DNA of 46,755 bases from Candidatus Omnitrophota bacterium. Its GTDB lineage: Bacteria; Omnitrophota; Gorgyraeia; B26-G9. Positions 10,853-18,649 of this stretch are shown here, one piece after another. The position numbers and the translations under genes are program-made. The stretch lies in NCBI GenBank assembly GCA_018895275.1, contig JAHIOQ010000156.1, forward strand, positions 1 to 46,755. The letters run 5' to 3'. The first letter of the stretch is position 1; every line of letters begins with the position of its first letter. Below the pieces are notes generated by a model. The model had not been told where the DNA came from, did not search any database, and saw only the letters and a program-made list of their open reading frames with translations.

Positions 10853-11054
10853 AGCGGTAAGTATAAGGCCTTTATTTATTAACAGACATGAATTAAAAAA
10901 ACACTATTGTATCTTCTTTGTTTTTAAATAGTTATAATTTTGTTTCCTAAAACAATCCACATGTTATCCACAGCACGAATATTCCCGGAATAACTACTAA
11001 AAAATTATTATAACAGAAAGAAGGACAAATTCAAGAGTTTTTTTGAGTTTTTTG
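10853..11054. other. Putative replication origin region (dnaA-rpmH intergenic)
   Basis: This AT-rich spacer between divergent dnaA and rpmH holds a perfect DnaA box TTATCCACA (10964-10972) and a weaker CAATCCACA immediately before it (10953-10961). A/T-rich stretches (10871-10950) could serve as the unwinding element. Divergent transcription away from this point, with parABS nearby, supports oriC here or split around dnaA. Confidence 0.6.
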
Positions 11055-11082
11055 TTGACTAAAATAACAGTTGTGCTATAAT
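11055..11082 (+). promoter_or_regulatory. rpmH promoter
   Basis: TTGACT (11055-11060) and TATAAT (11077-11082), separated by 16 nt, form a strong sigma-70-type promoter 39 nt before rpmH. It would drive rpmH, rnpA, yidD and yidC. Confidence 0.75.
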
Positions 11083-11121
11083 TTTTAGATATAAAAAATA
11101 ATAAGGAAAGAGGGATGCCGG

Positions 11122-11259
11122 ATGAAGAAAACTCTAAAGCCAAAATCAAACCTGAAAAGAAAAAAAACACACGGGTTTCGCGAGAGAATGAAGTCGAAAG
11201 ACGGGCGCGCAATATTGAAGCGTAGACGGCAAAAGGGACGCAAAAAACTTACCGTCTAA
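11122..11259 (+). CDS. rpmH: 50S ribosomal protein L34
   Basis: 45 residues, too short for the ORF track. It reads [20 protein letters not shown] then [19 protein letters not shown], the typical very basic L34 with the TxGFRxRM and GRxxLxxRRxKGR motifs. The upstream AAGGAAAGAGGG can act as ribosome site. Its TAA is 1 nt from the rnpA ATG. Position beside dnaA is classical. Confidence 0.96.
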   Translation: MKKTLKPKSNLKRKKTHGFRERMKSKDGRAILKRRRQKGRKKLTV

Positions 11260-11260
11260 A

Positions 11261-11593
11261 ATGAAGCAGTGCGGCCTATCAAAGAAAGAGCGCCTGTTAC
11301 GGCCTTTCCAATATAAAAATGTATATCGATACTGTTTGCGAAAAAAGGGCAGGCAGGTGTGGGTATACACCATGCCAAACGGCTTAATGCACAACCGAAT
11401 TGGTATTAGCGTAAGCAAAAAGACCTGCACCAACAATGTTAACCGCAACCGGGTGAAGCGGATTATCCGGCAGGTTTTTCAACGGAATAAGGATATCTTT
11501 GGAGAGGGGAAAGATATTGTTTTTGTGTTAAAAGAAATGCCGGAAACAGCTAGTTATGACTTTTTTAAAGAGGCGATATTGAAACTTTTCTAA
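11261..11593 (+). CDS. rnpA: Ribonuclease P protein component
   Basis: 110 residues. RnpA binds RNase P RNA and helps mature the 5' ends of tRNAs. The family signature NRNRVKRIIRQVF is present, and the N-terminal LSKKERLLRPFQYKNVY fits. It sits between rpmH and yidD as in most bacteria. Confidence 0.94.
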   Translation: MKQCGLSKKERLLRPFQYKNVYRYCLRKKGRQVWVYTMPNGLMHNRIGISVSKKTCTNNVNRNRVKRIIRQVFQRNKDIFGEGKDIVFVLKEMPETASYDFFKEAILKLF

Positions 11594-11602
11594 AAAGCTG
11601 AG

Positions 11603-11833
11603 ATGAAAAAAACGGTCTTATTTTTAATTGATTTTTATCGCAACTATTTATCAGGATTAATGTTAAAGTCTTGCAGGTTTTATCCCAGCTGCTCGGTGTA
11701 TGCCAAAGAGGCAGTGAAAAAAAAGGGTGTTTTAAAAGGAATTTTGCTTGGTTCATGGCGAATCCTAAGATGTAACCCTCTGTCCCGCGGCGGATACGAC
11801 CCTGTAGATAAGGTGCGCAATAATGAAAAATGA
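11603..11833 (+). CDS. yidD: Membrane protein insertion efficiency factor YidD
   Basis: 76 residues. The family core [19 protein letters not shown] and the segment [21 protein letters not shown] are nearly canonical. YidD is a small inner-membrane-associated protein that aids YidC-dependent insertion. The 3' end overlaps yidC by 11 nt, so the two are translationally coupled. Confidence 0.95.
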   Translation: MKKTVLFLIDFYRNYLSGLMLKSCRFYPSCSVYAKEAVKKKGVLKGILLGSWRILRCNPLSRGGYDPVDKVRNNEK

Positions 11834-13448
11834 AAAGAATTTTCTTTTAGCCGTAATTATTACAGTAGTTGTATTGTATTTTTACCCACTGCTTATAAAG
11901 CAGTTTTTTCCGCAGTTTTTTACTCCCCCTGAGGAAATCCAAATAAAAGGCCCAGGCAGTACGGTTGGTAGGCCACAAACAGAAACCGCGTTTCAATCGG
12001 GCCCAAAAGAATACGCTAATCCTGTAACAACTGCCCCTGTAAAAACTTACACGATAGAAAATGACCTTTATCGCGTTGTTATCGCTAGTCCGGAGGCTGA
12101 TATAAAACGCATAGAGCTTAAGAAGATAACTGACCCCGGAACACAGCTGCCGACGGTTTTGGTTGATGTTGGGACTCAGGGAAGGGGAATTTTTTATCAA
12201 GAAGGGCTGTTGCTAGATTCCGTTTTGGAGGGCATCGAAGAAAGCAATACGGCCGTAGAATTCATCTATAGTAAAGGCAATAAGTTAACAATAATAAAAC
12301 GGATCGAGCTTGATGCCCGGATGTATAAAATAAGCCTGATAACGGAATTTAAAAATGCATCGGACAAAGAGATTTTTACAGGGTATTCCTTTGTTGCCGC
12401 AACCGGCCTTAATGAGGTTAGCGGTATAGAAGACAGGTTTAGAGACGCGATGGCCATGTTCAAAAACGGCAAAATGTACAAGAAAAACATAAACAGCCTG
12501 GAGTCGTTGCGAAAGATAGAGGGAGACATACATTTTGCCGGCTTTAAGACAAGATATTTTTCGCTTGTTGCGACTCCGCTAAACGGCGCTGACTATTTTT
12601 ATACCCAAAAAGCCGCGCCAGGCTCTCCCGGCGCAAAGGCGAACGTGGGAATAGGTTGCAAGCAACTTGCTATTATGCCGCAACAGACCGTTCGCCAAGA
12701 GGTTGTGCTTTATGCCGGCCCTACGGATTATGAGACGATGTCCGGCCTTAACCTGGGAATAGAGGCGATTCGCGGAAAAGGGTTTTTTGCCGGAATTTCC
12801 GAAATGCTGCTTATGCTGCTAAGGTTCCTATATAAGCTCTTAAATAATTACGGATTAGCCGTTGTTGTGCTTGCGATTATAATTAACCTCTTTTTGGCGC
12901 CGTTAACGATCAAAAGCCTTGTGTCCATGAAGGAGATGCAGTCCCTGCAACCGCTGGTGGAACAGCTTCGCAATGAACACAAGGACAATCCGCAAAAGCT
13001 AAACAAAGAAATAATGGGATTATATAAGAAGCATAAGGTCAATCCGGCAGGAGGGTGCTTGCCGATGCTTTTGCAGATGCCGATCTTTTTTTCCTTGTAT
13101 AATGTGTTAATGCGGGCCATTGAATTAAGGGGCGCAAGCTTTTTGTGGATAAAAAACCTGGCGGCGCCGGATGCATTTATAAACTTACCGGGAGAATATC
13201 CGCTGATAGGAAGTTCTATAAATATTTTACCGATAATAATGATTGCAGTGTCGTTTTTTCAGCAGAAGCTTACAAATCCAGCGCAGGCAAATGATCAGCA
13301 AAAGGCAATGGCCTTTTTAATGCCGTTTTTTCTCGGATTTATTTTTTATAATTTTCCTTCGGGACTAGCGCTGTATTTTCTAACCAACTCTATTTTTTCT
13401 TTTGCAATACAACTTGGTATTAGCAAAAAGGCCAAGGTGTGCTCCTAA
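11823..13448 (+). CDS. yidC: Membrane protein insertase YidC
   Basis: 541 residues, the Gram-negative form: an N-terminal membrane anchor (about 8-25), a large periplasmic beta domain (about 55-315), then the conserved insertase core from about residue 320, with [22 protein letters not shown] and a C-terminal TM pair. It inserts and folds inner-membrane proteins alone or with Sec. In core TM2 the position of the conserved groove Arg (E. coli R366) appears to be Asn355 ([14 protein letters not shown]). It overlaps yidD and is followed 60 nt later by the Jag_N gene. Confidence 0.95.
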   Translation: MKNEKNFLLAVIITVVVLYFYPLLIKQFFPQFFTPPEEIQIKGPGSTVGRPQTETAFQSGPKEYANPVTTAPVKTYTIENDLYRVVIASPEADIKRIELKKITDPGTQLPTVLVDVGTQGRGIFYQEGLLLDSVLEGIEESNTAVEFIYSKGNKLTIIKRIELDARMYKISLITEFKNASDKEIFTGYSFVAATGLNEVSGIEDRFRDAMAMFKNGKMYKKNINSLESLRKIEGDIHFAGFKTRYFSLVATPLNGADYFYTQKAAPGSPGAKANVGIGCKQLAIMPQQTVRQEVVLYAGPTDYETMSGLNLGIEAIRGKGFFAGISEMLLMLLRFLYKLLNNYGLAVVVLAIIINLFLAPLTIKSLVSMKEMQSLQPLVEQLRNEHKDNPQKLNKEIMGLYKKHKVNPAGGCLPMLLQMPIFFSLYNVLMRAIELRGASFLWIKNLAAPDAFINLPGEYPLIGSSINILPIIMIAVSFFQQKLTNPAQANDQQKAMAFLMPFFLGFIFYNFPSGLALYFLTNSIFSFAIQLGISKKAKVCS

Positions 13449-13508
13449 ACCGCTGGACACATAAAGAAGGCGGACGGAAAAGGTACAAAGTGAACGAAGG
13501 GGAGTAGT

Positions 13509-13730
13509 ATGGTTGAGAAAGATGAAGCAAAAGAGCACATCAGGACAAGAGAATTTGAGGGGAACACGGTTGAAGAAGCAATTAGCAATGCCCTTGACGA
13601 ATTAAATCTGCATCGGGATAAGATTAAAATCCATATTTTAACCGAAGGGCAGCGCGGATTATTTGGAATGCAGGGGGCGAAAAAGGCCAAAATCCAGGTC
13701 AGCATCCTTGCGGATGACGCAAAGACTTAA
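13509..13730 (+). CDS. Jag_N-domain-only protein (truncated Jag/KhpB-like)
   Basis: 73 residues. The segment REFEGNTVEEAISNALDELN ... ILTEGQRGLFGMQGAKKAKIQV is the Jag_N domain found at the start of Jag/KhpB/EloR. Full-length Jag continues with KH and R3H RNA-binding domains (about 200 residues or more in total). Here the frame ends at TAA, overlapping parS, and no KH or R3H segment is seen in other frames before mnmG. The GGAGTAG before the ATG is a usable ribosome site. It is either a natural minimal form or a C-terminal truncation. The place after yidC is the standard one for jag. Confidence 0.8.
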   Translation: MVEKDEAKEHIRTREFEGNTVEEAISNALDELNLHRDKIKIHILTEGQRGLFGMQGAKKAKIQVSILADDAKT

Positions 13731-13732
13731 AA

Positions 13733-13748
13733 TGTTCCACGTGGAACA
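13733..13748. promoter_or_regulatory. parS site 1
   Basis: TGTTCCACGTGGAACA is a perfectly symmetric parS, one base from the Bacillus consensus. The flanks extend the palindrome to 26 bp (13728-13753), and its left end includes the stop codon of the Jag_N gene. It is the expected ParB loading site. Confidence 0.93.
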
Positions 13749-13812
13749 TTTTAGTAAATAATAGAAAACAACGGACCTAAAAAGAATTCACCCCCCCAAA
13801 AAAACACATTTA

Positions 13813-15621
13813 ATGAGCACAATAACCCTTCCAAAAACATATGATGTGATTGTAATCGGCGCCGGGCATGCGGGATGTGAAGCAGCGTTGGCTGCCAGCC
13901 GTATGGGGTGCGAAACGTTATTGACGACAATTACCATTGATTCTATTGCTCAGATGTCTTGTAATCCGGCAATCGGCGGCCCGGGAAAAGGGCAGCTGGC
14001 TCGGGAAATTGACGCCTTGGGAGGAGATATGGCCAAGGCCATTGATCTGGCGGGCATACAGTTTCGGATGCTTAATACGAAAAAGGGGCCGGCAGTATGG
14101 TCTCCGCGCGCCCAGGCGGACAAGTGCCTCTATCAGAGTGTAATGAGAAGCAGCCTTGAACGCCAGGAAGGCTTGGAGGTTAAGCAGTTGATGGTAACGG
14201 GCCTCGTTATCAAAAAAGGGGCGGTTGCCGGTGTTGTTACGGACAGCGGCTTGAAAATTTTAGGAAAAACAGTCGTGGTTGCCGCCGGCACGTTTCTTAA
14301 TGGGGTTATCCATATTGGAAATGCTACGCTCTCCGGCGGCCGAATGGGAGAGTTTTCTTCCGTTAGTCTAGGTCAATGCCTGCGTGAGTTGGGATTCTCG
14401 ATGGGGAGGCTAAAAACCGGGACTTCGGCGCGGCTGCTTTCGCGCTCAATCGATTTTTCCTGTTTCGAGCCGCAGTTAGGAGATAAAAATCCCAGCCCGT
14501 TTTCTTATGATACAAAGTCAATTAATATAGACCAGGTAAAGTGTTATCTGGGGTATACAAACAAAAAGACGCACAAATTAATCAGAGACAATCTATCCCG
14601 CTCTCCTTTGTATAGTGGAAAAATTAAAGGAACCGGCGTTAGGTATTGCCCGTCGATTGAGGATAAGGTGGTAAAGTTTCCGGAAAAAGACCGCCACCAA
14701 ATCTTTCTTGAGCCGGAAGGCCGGAAAACCTGCGAGATTTATGTTAACGGACTATCAACCAGCCTGCCGCAGGATGTGCAGATAAAGATGTTGATGACGA
14801 TTGACGGATTGAAAAAGGCACAGATCATGCGTTTTGGATACGGGATAGAATACGATTATGCCGATCCGACGCAATTATTAGCGACATTAGAAACGAAAAA
14901 GGTTCGCAACCTTTATTTTGCCGGCCAGATCAACGGGACCACCGGATATGAAGAGGCTGCCTGCCAAGGACTTATTGCCGGCATTAACGCGGCGCTGCGC
15001 GTGAAGAATAAATCGCCGTTTGTGTTGGACCGGACGCAGGCATATATCGGGGTGCTGATTGACGACCTTACAATAAAGGGCACAGAGGAACCGTACCGGC
15101 TTTTTACTTCGCGCGTTGAACACCGGCTTGTGTTAAGACAAGACAACGCGGATTTACGGCTAAGCAAATATGCGTTTAAATTAGGCTTGATTTCGCGGAA
15201 AAAACTTGCTACAATAAAACAAAAAGGAAAAACAATCTCTACGGAATTAAGTAAACTGAATAGTTTGCGGCACGGAAACACGACTCTGGCGAAATTACTG
15301 AAGCGGCCGGAGATGAATTATCAAAAAATTGCCGCGCTTGATTCTCGCGTGGCAAAGGTTTCCGAGGAAATAGCGGCGCAGATTGAAATCGAAATAAAAT
15401 ACGAAGGATATATTCAACGGGAAAAGAGTTTTATTCAACGCCTGAAAAAGCTCGATGATAAAATTATCCCGGAGAATTTTCCATATAAACAGATAAACGG
15501 ATTGAAGAAAGAAGCGATGGAAAAGCTGGACAAAATAAAACCGCGGTCTATTGGCCAGGCAATGCGAATTTCCGGAATTTCCTCCGGCGACATCGCGCTC
15601 GTTCTTCTTCGTCTTGAATAA
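13813..15621 (+). CDS. mnmG: tRNA uridine 5-carboxymethylaminomethyl modification enzyme MnmG (GidA)
   Basis: 602 residues. MnmG is the FAD-dependent partner of MnmE in making cmnm5U at the wobble position of certain tRNAs. The FAD-binding GAGHAGCEAALAAS (Rossmann) and the MnmG signature CNPAIGGPGKGQLAREIDALGG are clear. TSRVEHRLVLRQDNADLRL and the helical C-terminus with the RI(S)GI motif are present. The ATG has no Shine-Dalgarno sequence; a run of C then A precedes it. It lies between the two parS sites. Neither mnmE upstream nor rsmG downstream is in its usual position. Confidence 0.95.
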   Translation: MSTITLPKTYDVIVIGAGHAGCEAALAASRMGCETLLTTITIDSIAQMSCNPAIGGPGKGQLAREIDALGGDMAKAIDLAGIQFRMLNTKKGPAVWSPRAQADKCLYQSVMRSSLERQEGLEVKQLMVTGLVIKKGAVAGVVTDSGLKILGKTVVVAAGTFLNGVIHIGNATLSGGRMGEFSSVSLGQCLRELGFSMGRLKTGTSARLLSRSIDFSCFEPQLGDKNPSPFSYDTKSINIDQVKCYLGYTNKKTHKLIRDNLSRSPLYSGKIKGTGVRYCPSIEDKVVKFPEKDRHQIFLEPEGRKTCEIYVNGLSTSLPQDVQIKMLMTIDGLKKAQIMRFGYGIEYDYADPTQLLATLETKKVRNLYFAGQINGTTGYEEAACQGLIAGINAALRVKNKSPFVLDRTQAYIGVLIDDLTIKGTEEPYRLFTSRVEHRLVLRQDNADLRLSKYAFKLGLISRKKLATIKQKGKTISTELSKLNSLRHGNTTLAKLLKRPEMNYQKIAALDSRVAKVSEEIAAQIEIEIKYEGYIQREKSFIQRLKKLDDKIIPENFPYKQINGLKKEAMEKLDKIKPRSIGQAMRISGISSGDIALVLLRLE

Positions 15622-15661
15622 ATCAAAAAACAGGATTGTGTTTAAAATAGTATTGAAATAA

Positions 15662-15677
15662 TGTTCCACGTGGAACA
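15662..15677. promoter_or_regulatory. parS site 2
   Basis: This is an identical TGTTCCACGTGGAACA, with the symmetric flanks AAT/ATT extending it to 20 bp (15660-15679). It lies in the mnmG-HAMP intergenic region, about 1.9 kb from parS site 1 and about 0.9 kb before parA. Confidence 0.93.
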
Positions 15678-15711
15678 TTGAAAATCGCGCATAGCATAAG
15701 GGGAGAGGGAA

Positions 15712-15765
15712 TAAAATAACCAATAATCAAGATACAATAACCAAATAATAACCAATGACCAAATT
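15712..15765. repeat. Short ATAACCAA-type degenerate repeat array
   Basis: Three ATAACCAA copies and related AATGACCAA/AATAATCAA words lie between parS site 2 and the ribosome site (GGGAGGTG) of the HAMP gene. The look is of a degenerate short tandem repeat, with no gene content. Confidence 0.4.
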
Positions 15766-15794
15766 CAAATTATCATAATTCAGGGAGGTGTCTA

Positions 15795-16508
15795 ATGGCA
15801 GATAGGGGGGCGTATGTCCGGAAAAATTATTTTGTACGCAAAGGGTTTCAGTTAAAATTTAGTTTGATAATTTTTATCACTACGTTAGTAATCAGTGTTA
15901 TCGCGATATGGACCACATATATAACTACCTGGAGCGAGATTTCCACCTTAGTCCAATCAAGGGAGTTTGTAAACAAGATCGATAATGTTTACAAAAACGG
16001 CATTGATGAAAAAAGCGCAGGGATGATCAACTCTATCGTTGTGCTGGAATTTGCGGAAATTTTCAGCCGCGTTTCCAATATCCTTGTTTTGCGCCTGATT
16101 GCCGGGTCCTTTGTTTTATTTATCTTAAGTATTTTTGTTTCGCATAAAATTGCCGGGCCGATTAGCCGCATGGAGAAGGCGGCACACGCCATAGAAAACG
16201 GCGACCTTAGCGTTGACTTAAGTACTCTTCGGGCCGGGGATGAGCTTGCTGACCTGGCCAGGGCAATTGACGGCGCGATTGTCAAAATAAGATTTCTGAT
16301 GCAAAGATATCGCGAAATGGCCACAAAGCTTACGGAATTAGCGGTAAAGATTTCGGCTTACGAAGATGGCGGGAAGGGTGCTTCGGAAGAATCAACAAAA
16401 CTGATTAGAGAGCTGGAAGTTGTTAGCAGTCAACTTGTTACGGAAATGAACTTTTTTCGGACCAAGAAGCAGGAAGTTGAAGAAGTCCAAAAAGACAAGC
16501 CGGAATAA
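15795..16508 (+). CDS. HAMP-domain membrane protein, no output domain
   Basis: 237 residues. One TM helix spans about 22-43 and a second about 96-115, separated by a short extracytoplasmic loop. A HAMP linker follows (SHKIAGPISRMEKAAHAIENG ... LRAGDELADLARAID). The C-terminal tail is helical and charged, probably coiled coil. No histidine-kinase, cyclase or chemoreceptor signalling tip is present, so it could be a sensor that signals to a partner or a scaffold. GGGAGGTG precedes the ATG. Its location between mnmG and parA, where rsmG often sits, is unusual. Function not assigned. Confidence 0.75.
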   Translation: MADRGAYVRKNYFVRKGFQLKFSLIIFITTLVISVIAIWTTYITTWSEISTLVQSREFVNKIDNVYKNGIDEKSAGMINSIVVLEFAEIFSRVSNILVLRLIAGSFVLFILSIFVSHKIAGPISRMEKAAHAIENGDLSVDLSTLRAGDELADLARAIDGAIVKIRFLMQRYREMATKLTELAVKISAYEDGGKGASEESTKLIRELEVVSSQLVTEMNFFRTKKQEVEEVQKDKPE

Positions 16509-16556
16509 TCGGACAACTGCTATTTAAGAATTAAAACATAGAAAGAAAAGGTTTTT

Positions 16557-17417
16557 ATGGGTAAGATTATTGGTGTTTGTAATCAAAAAGGCGGGGTTGG
16601 CAAGACAACGACGACGATTAATATAGGTGCGTTTCTTGCGCAAAGCGGCAGCCGGGTTCTTATTGTTGATGCCGACCCGCAGGCAAATGCGACAAGCGGA
16701 TTGGGCATCGATAAGAAGACCGTGCAACGAGGCGCTTACGAGGCGCTCATGGGCATTGCTGCTTTGGAAGAGATTGTTCTTTCCGGTCCGGTGCAGAATC
16801 TTTTTGTTGCGCCTTCAAGCGTATCTTTGACCGGAGCGGAAATTGAACTGGTAGACACTCCGCAGCGCGAATTCCGAATGAAGGCGATGTTCGGGGCGAC
16901 AAAGGAGCAGTATGATTTTATTTTTATTGATTGCCCGCCGTCTTTGGGCCTGCTTACACTGAACGTATTGGTTGCTGCGGACAGCGTGATTATTCCCTTG
17001 CAGTGCGAATATTATGCCTTGGAAGGATTGAGCCAGCTTATGGATACAATTTCTCTCGTAAAAAAGTCATTGAACCCCTTGCTTGCGATTGAAGGTGTTG
17101 TCTTAACCATGGCGGATTATAGGACGCGTTTAACCGGAGAGGTAATAAAAGAGGTGCAGGAGTATTTTAAGGATAAGGTGTTTGAATCAATAATTCCCCG
17201 GAACATTCGTCTCAGCGAAGCCCCGGGGTTTGGACAGCCGATTCTTTTGTATGACCCGTTTTCTATCGGCGCACTCAAATATGAATCATTGGCAAAGGAA
17301 TTAATTGCCAGGCAGCCCCATAATGCGCAATCTCAGAGCAGTGCGCTATTTCCGGAGCAGGCAGCAGCGGTCGAGCAGGATAGCGGAGTGCAGGGCGCCG
17401 GAAACACCGCGGGCTAG
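16557..17417 (+). CDS. parA: Chromosome partitioning ATPase ParA (Soj)
   Basis: 286 residues. The deviant Walker A CNQKGGVGKTTTT lies at residues 8-20, then DADPQANATSGLG and the Walker B-type FIFIDCPPSLGLL. The short N-terminus, without a DNA-binding extension, identifies a chromosomal (Soj-type) ParA. It binds DNA non-specifically as an ATP dimer and moves ParB-parS complexes. The C-terminal 30 residues are a low-complexity Gln/Ala/Ser tail. parB follows after 37 nt. Confidence 0.95.
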   Translation: MGKIIGVCNQKGGVGKTTTTINIGAFLAQSGSRVLIVDADPQANATSGLGIDKKTVQRGAYEALMGIAALEEIVLSGPVQNLFVAPSSVSLTGAEIELVDTPQREFRMKAMFGATKEQYDFIFIDCPPSLGLLTLNVLVAADSVIIPLQCEYYALEGLSQLMDTISLVKKSLNPLLAIEGVVLTMADYRTRLTGEVIKEVQEYFKDKVFESIIPRNIRLSEAPGFGQPILLYDPFSIGALKYESLAKELIARQPHNAQSQSSALFPEQAAAVEQDSGVQGAGNTAG

Positions 17418-17454
17418 TGAATGAAAAATTTTTGAACGACAAAGGAGGTCGAAA

Positions 17455-18306
17455 ATGGAACGCAGGGTACTGGGAAAGGGATTAGGGGCATTGATTTCCC
17501 CTGAAGAGATTGAAGAGCACAAAGACCTTGTTTTCTTAAAACCGGAGAACATCGCACCGAATCGCTACCAACCGCGTTTGAATTTTAAGGAGGATAAACT
17601 GCAGGAGCTGATTGATTCTATCCGGGAAAAAGGTGTTGTGCAGCCCGTGGTTGTTCGTAGAAGTAAAAATAATAATAATGAATATGAGCTTATTGCCGGA
17701 GAACGCCGCCTGCGCGCGGTAAAGGCCCTGGGACATAGAGAAATCCCGGCGGTTGTGAAAAATGTCGGCGACCAGGAAATGCTCGAGATCTCGATCATTG
17801 AAAATATCCAGAGAGATGACCTGAACCCTCTGGAAGAGGCTAAGGCCTATGAAACACTGATGAAGGATTTTGGCTTTACGCAGGACCAGGTGGCGCAGAC
17901 AGTGAGCAAAAGCCGCGCGACGGTTGCGAATATGCTGCGGCTGTTATCCCTGCCGGAAAAGGTAAAGGATGCGATGTTTCGTGAAGATATTACTTTTGGA
18001 CACGCTAAGGCCATTTTAAGCGTTGAGACGATAGACAAACGCTTGGCGCTTTTGGAAAAGATTGTTTCTCAAGGGTTGTCCGTAAGAGAGGCGGAACATC
18101 GGGCGGCCGCATCTGCGTCCGGCCGAAAGGAAAGGATAAAATTCCGCCAGAACAAAGACCAGCACGTTGTCCAGCTGGAGGAGGAGATGCAGCATATCTT
18201 CGGTACAAAGGTCAGTGTTTTTCACGGCAAAAAGAAAGGACGTGTCCAAATAGAATATTATTCACTGGATGATTTGGAAAGAATTTTAAACATTGTCCGC
18301 ACGTAA
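17455..18306 (+). CDS. parB: Chromosome partitioning protein ParB (Spo0J)
   Basis: 283 residues. LGKGLGALI near the N-terminus is the usual ParB opening. The CTP-binding/nuclease-like domain shows ELIAGERRLRA and ENIQRDDLNPLEEA. The helix-turn-helix follows (FTQDQVAQTVSKSRATVANMLRLLSL), then a C-terminal dimer domain with GRVQIEYYSLDDLERIL. It loads at the two nearby parS sites. AAAGGAGGTC before the ATG is a strong ribosome site. Confidence 0.96.
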   Translation: MERRVLGKGLGALISPEEIEEHKDLVFLKPENIAPNRYQPRLNFKEDKLQELIDSIREKGVVQPVVVRRSKNNNNEYELIAGERRLRAVKALGHREIPAVVKNVGDQEMLEISIIENIQRDDLNPLEEAKAYETLMKDFGFTQDQVAQTVSKSRATVANMLRLLSLPEKVKDAMFREDITFGHAKAILSVETIDKRLALLEKIVSQGLSVREAEHRAAASASGRKERIKFRQNKDQHVVQLEEEMQHIFGTKVSVFHGKKKGRVQIEYYSLDDLERILNIVRT

Positions 18307-18352
18307 CGATAAAGGGACAATGCTTAAAGAAGAAATTTTGTATAAATGGAGA

Positions 18353-18520
18353 CGCGCTTAAACGCCGGAAAAATATCTAAATTTAGTTTATTGACGCCTG
18401 GGCGCAGGCTTGCAGGGTAAATCTCTTCGATATTTACCCCCGCAGCGCCTCAGGCATTAATTCGCATATATAATTAATGTTGGCAGCAGGGCCGATAGAT
18501 TATAGATTTAAATAGAGGAA
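18353..18520 (+). ncRNA. Structured non-coding element, copy 1 (parB-ndk intergenic)
   Basis: This begins GCGCTTAAACGC. It then has a long hairpin: GCCTGGGCGC (18396-18405) pairs with GCGCCTCAGGC, and inside it GGGTAAAT/ATTTACCC (18415-18439) is capped by a TTCG-containing loop. The second part, ATTAATTCGCATATATAATT then AATGTTGGCAG, matches copy 2 closely and can form a weaker GGC/GCC-capped hairpin. No ORF is present. RNA function is inferred from structure and duplication only. Confidence 0.5.
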
Positions 18521-18523
18521 GAA

Positions 18524-18639
18524 TCCCTTGCTTAAACGCTGAGAAAAATCCCTTCGGAATTTTCCTCATCAAGCTGCGGGATTAATTCGCACAGATAATT
18601 TATGTCGGCAGGAGCCTCCATAAATTATGTGCTCATTAA
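18524..18639 (+). ncRNA. Structured non-coding element, copy 2 (ndk 5' leader)
   Basis: Hairpin A (18524-18580) pairs CCC/GGG, GCTT/AAGC, TGAG/CTCA and AAAAT/ATTTT around a C-TTCG-G tetraloop. Hairpin B (18582-18639) pairs TTAAT/ATTAA, GCAC/GTGC, ATAATTTATG/CATAAATTAT and GGC/GCC, with TC/TC internal loops and an AGGA cap. The last pair abuts the AAGGAGG ribosome site of ndk, so folding could affect ndk translation. It matches no riboswitch family known to me. Confidence 0.55.
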
Positions 18640-18649
18640 GGAGGGAAAG

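Noticed and set aside
18602-18649. Upstream in-frame ATG for ndk
   Set aside because: It lies inside a perfect hairpin and has no ribosome site, whereas the inner ATG follows AAGGAGG and begins the conserved sequence.
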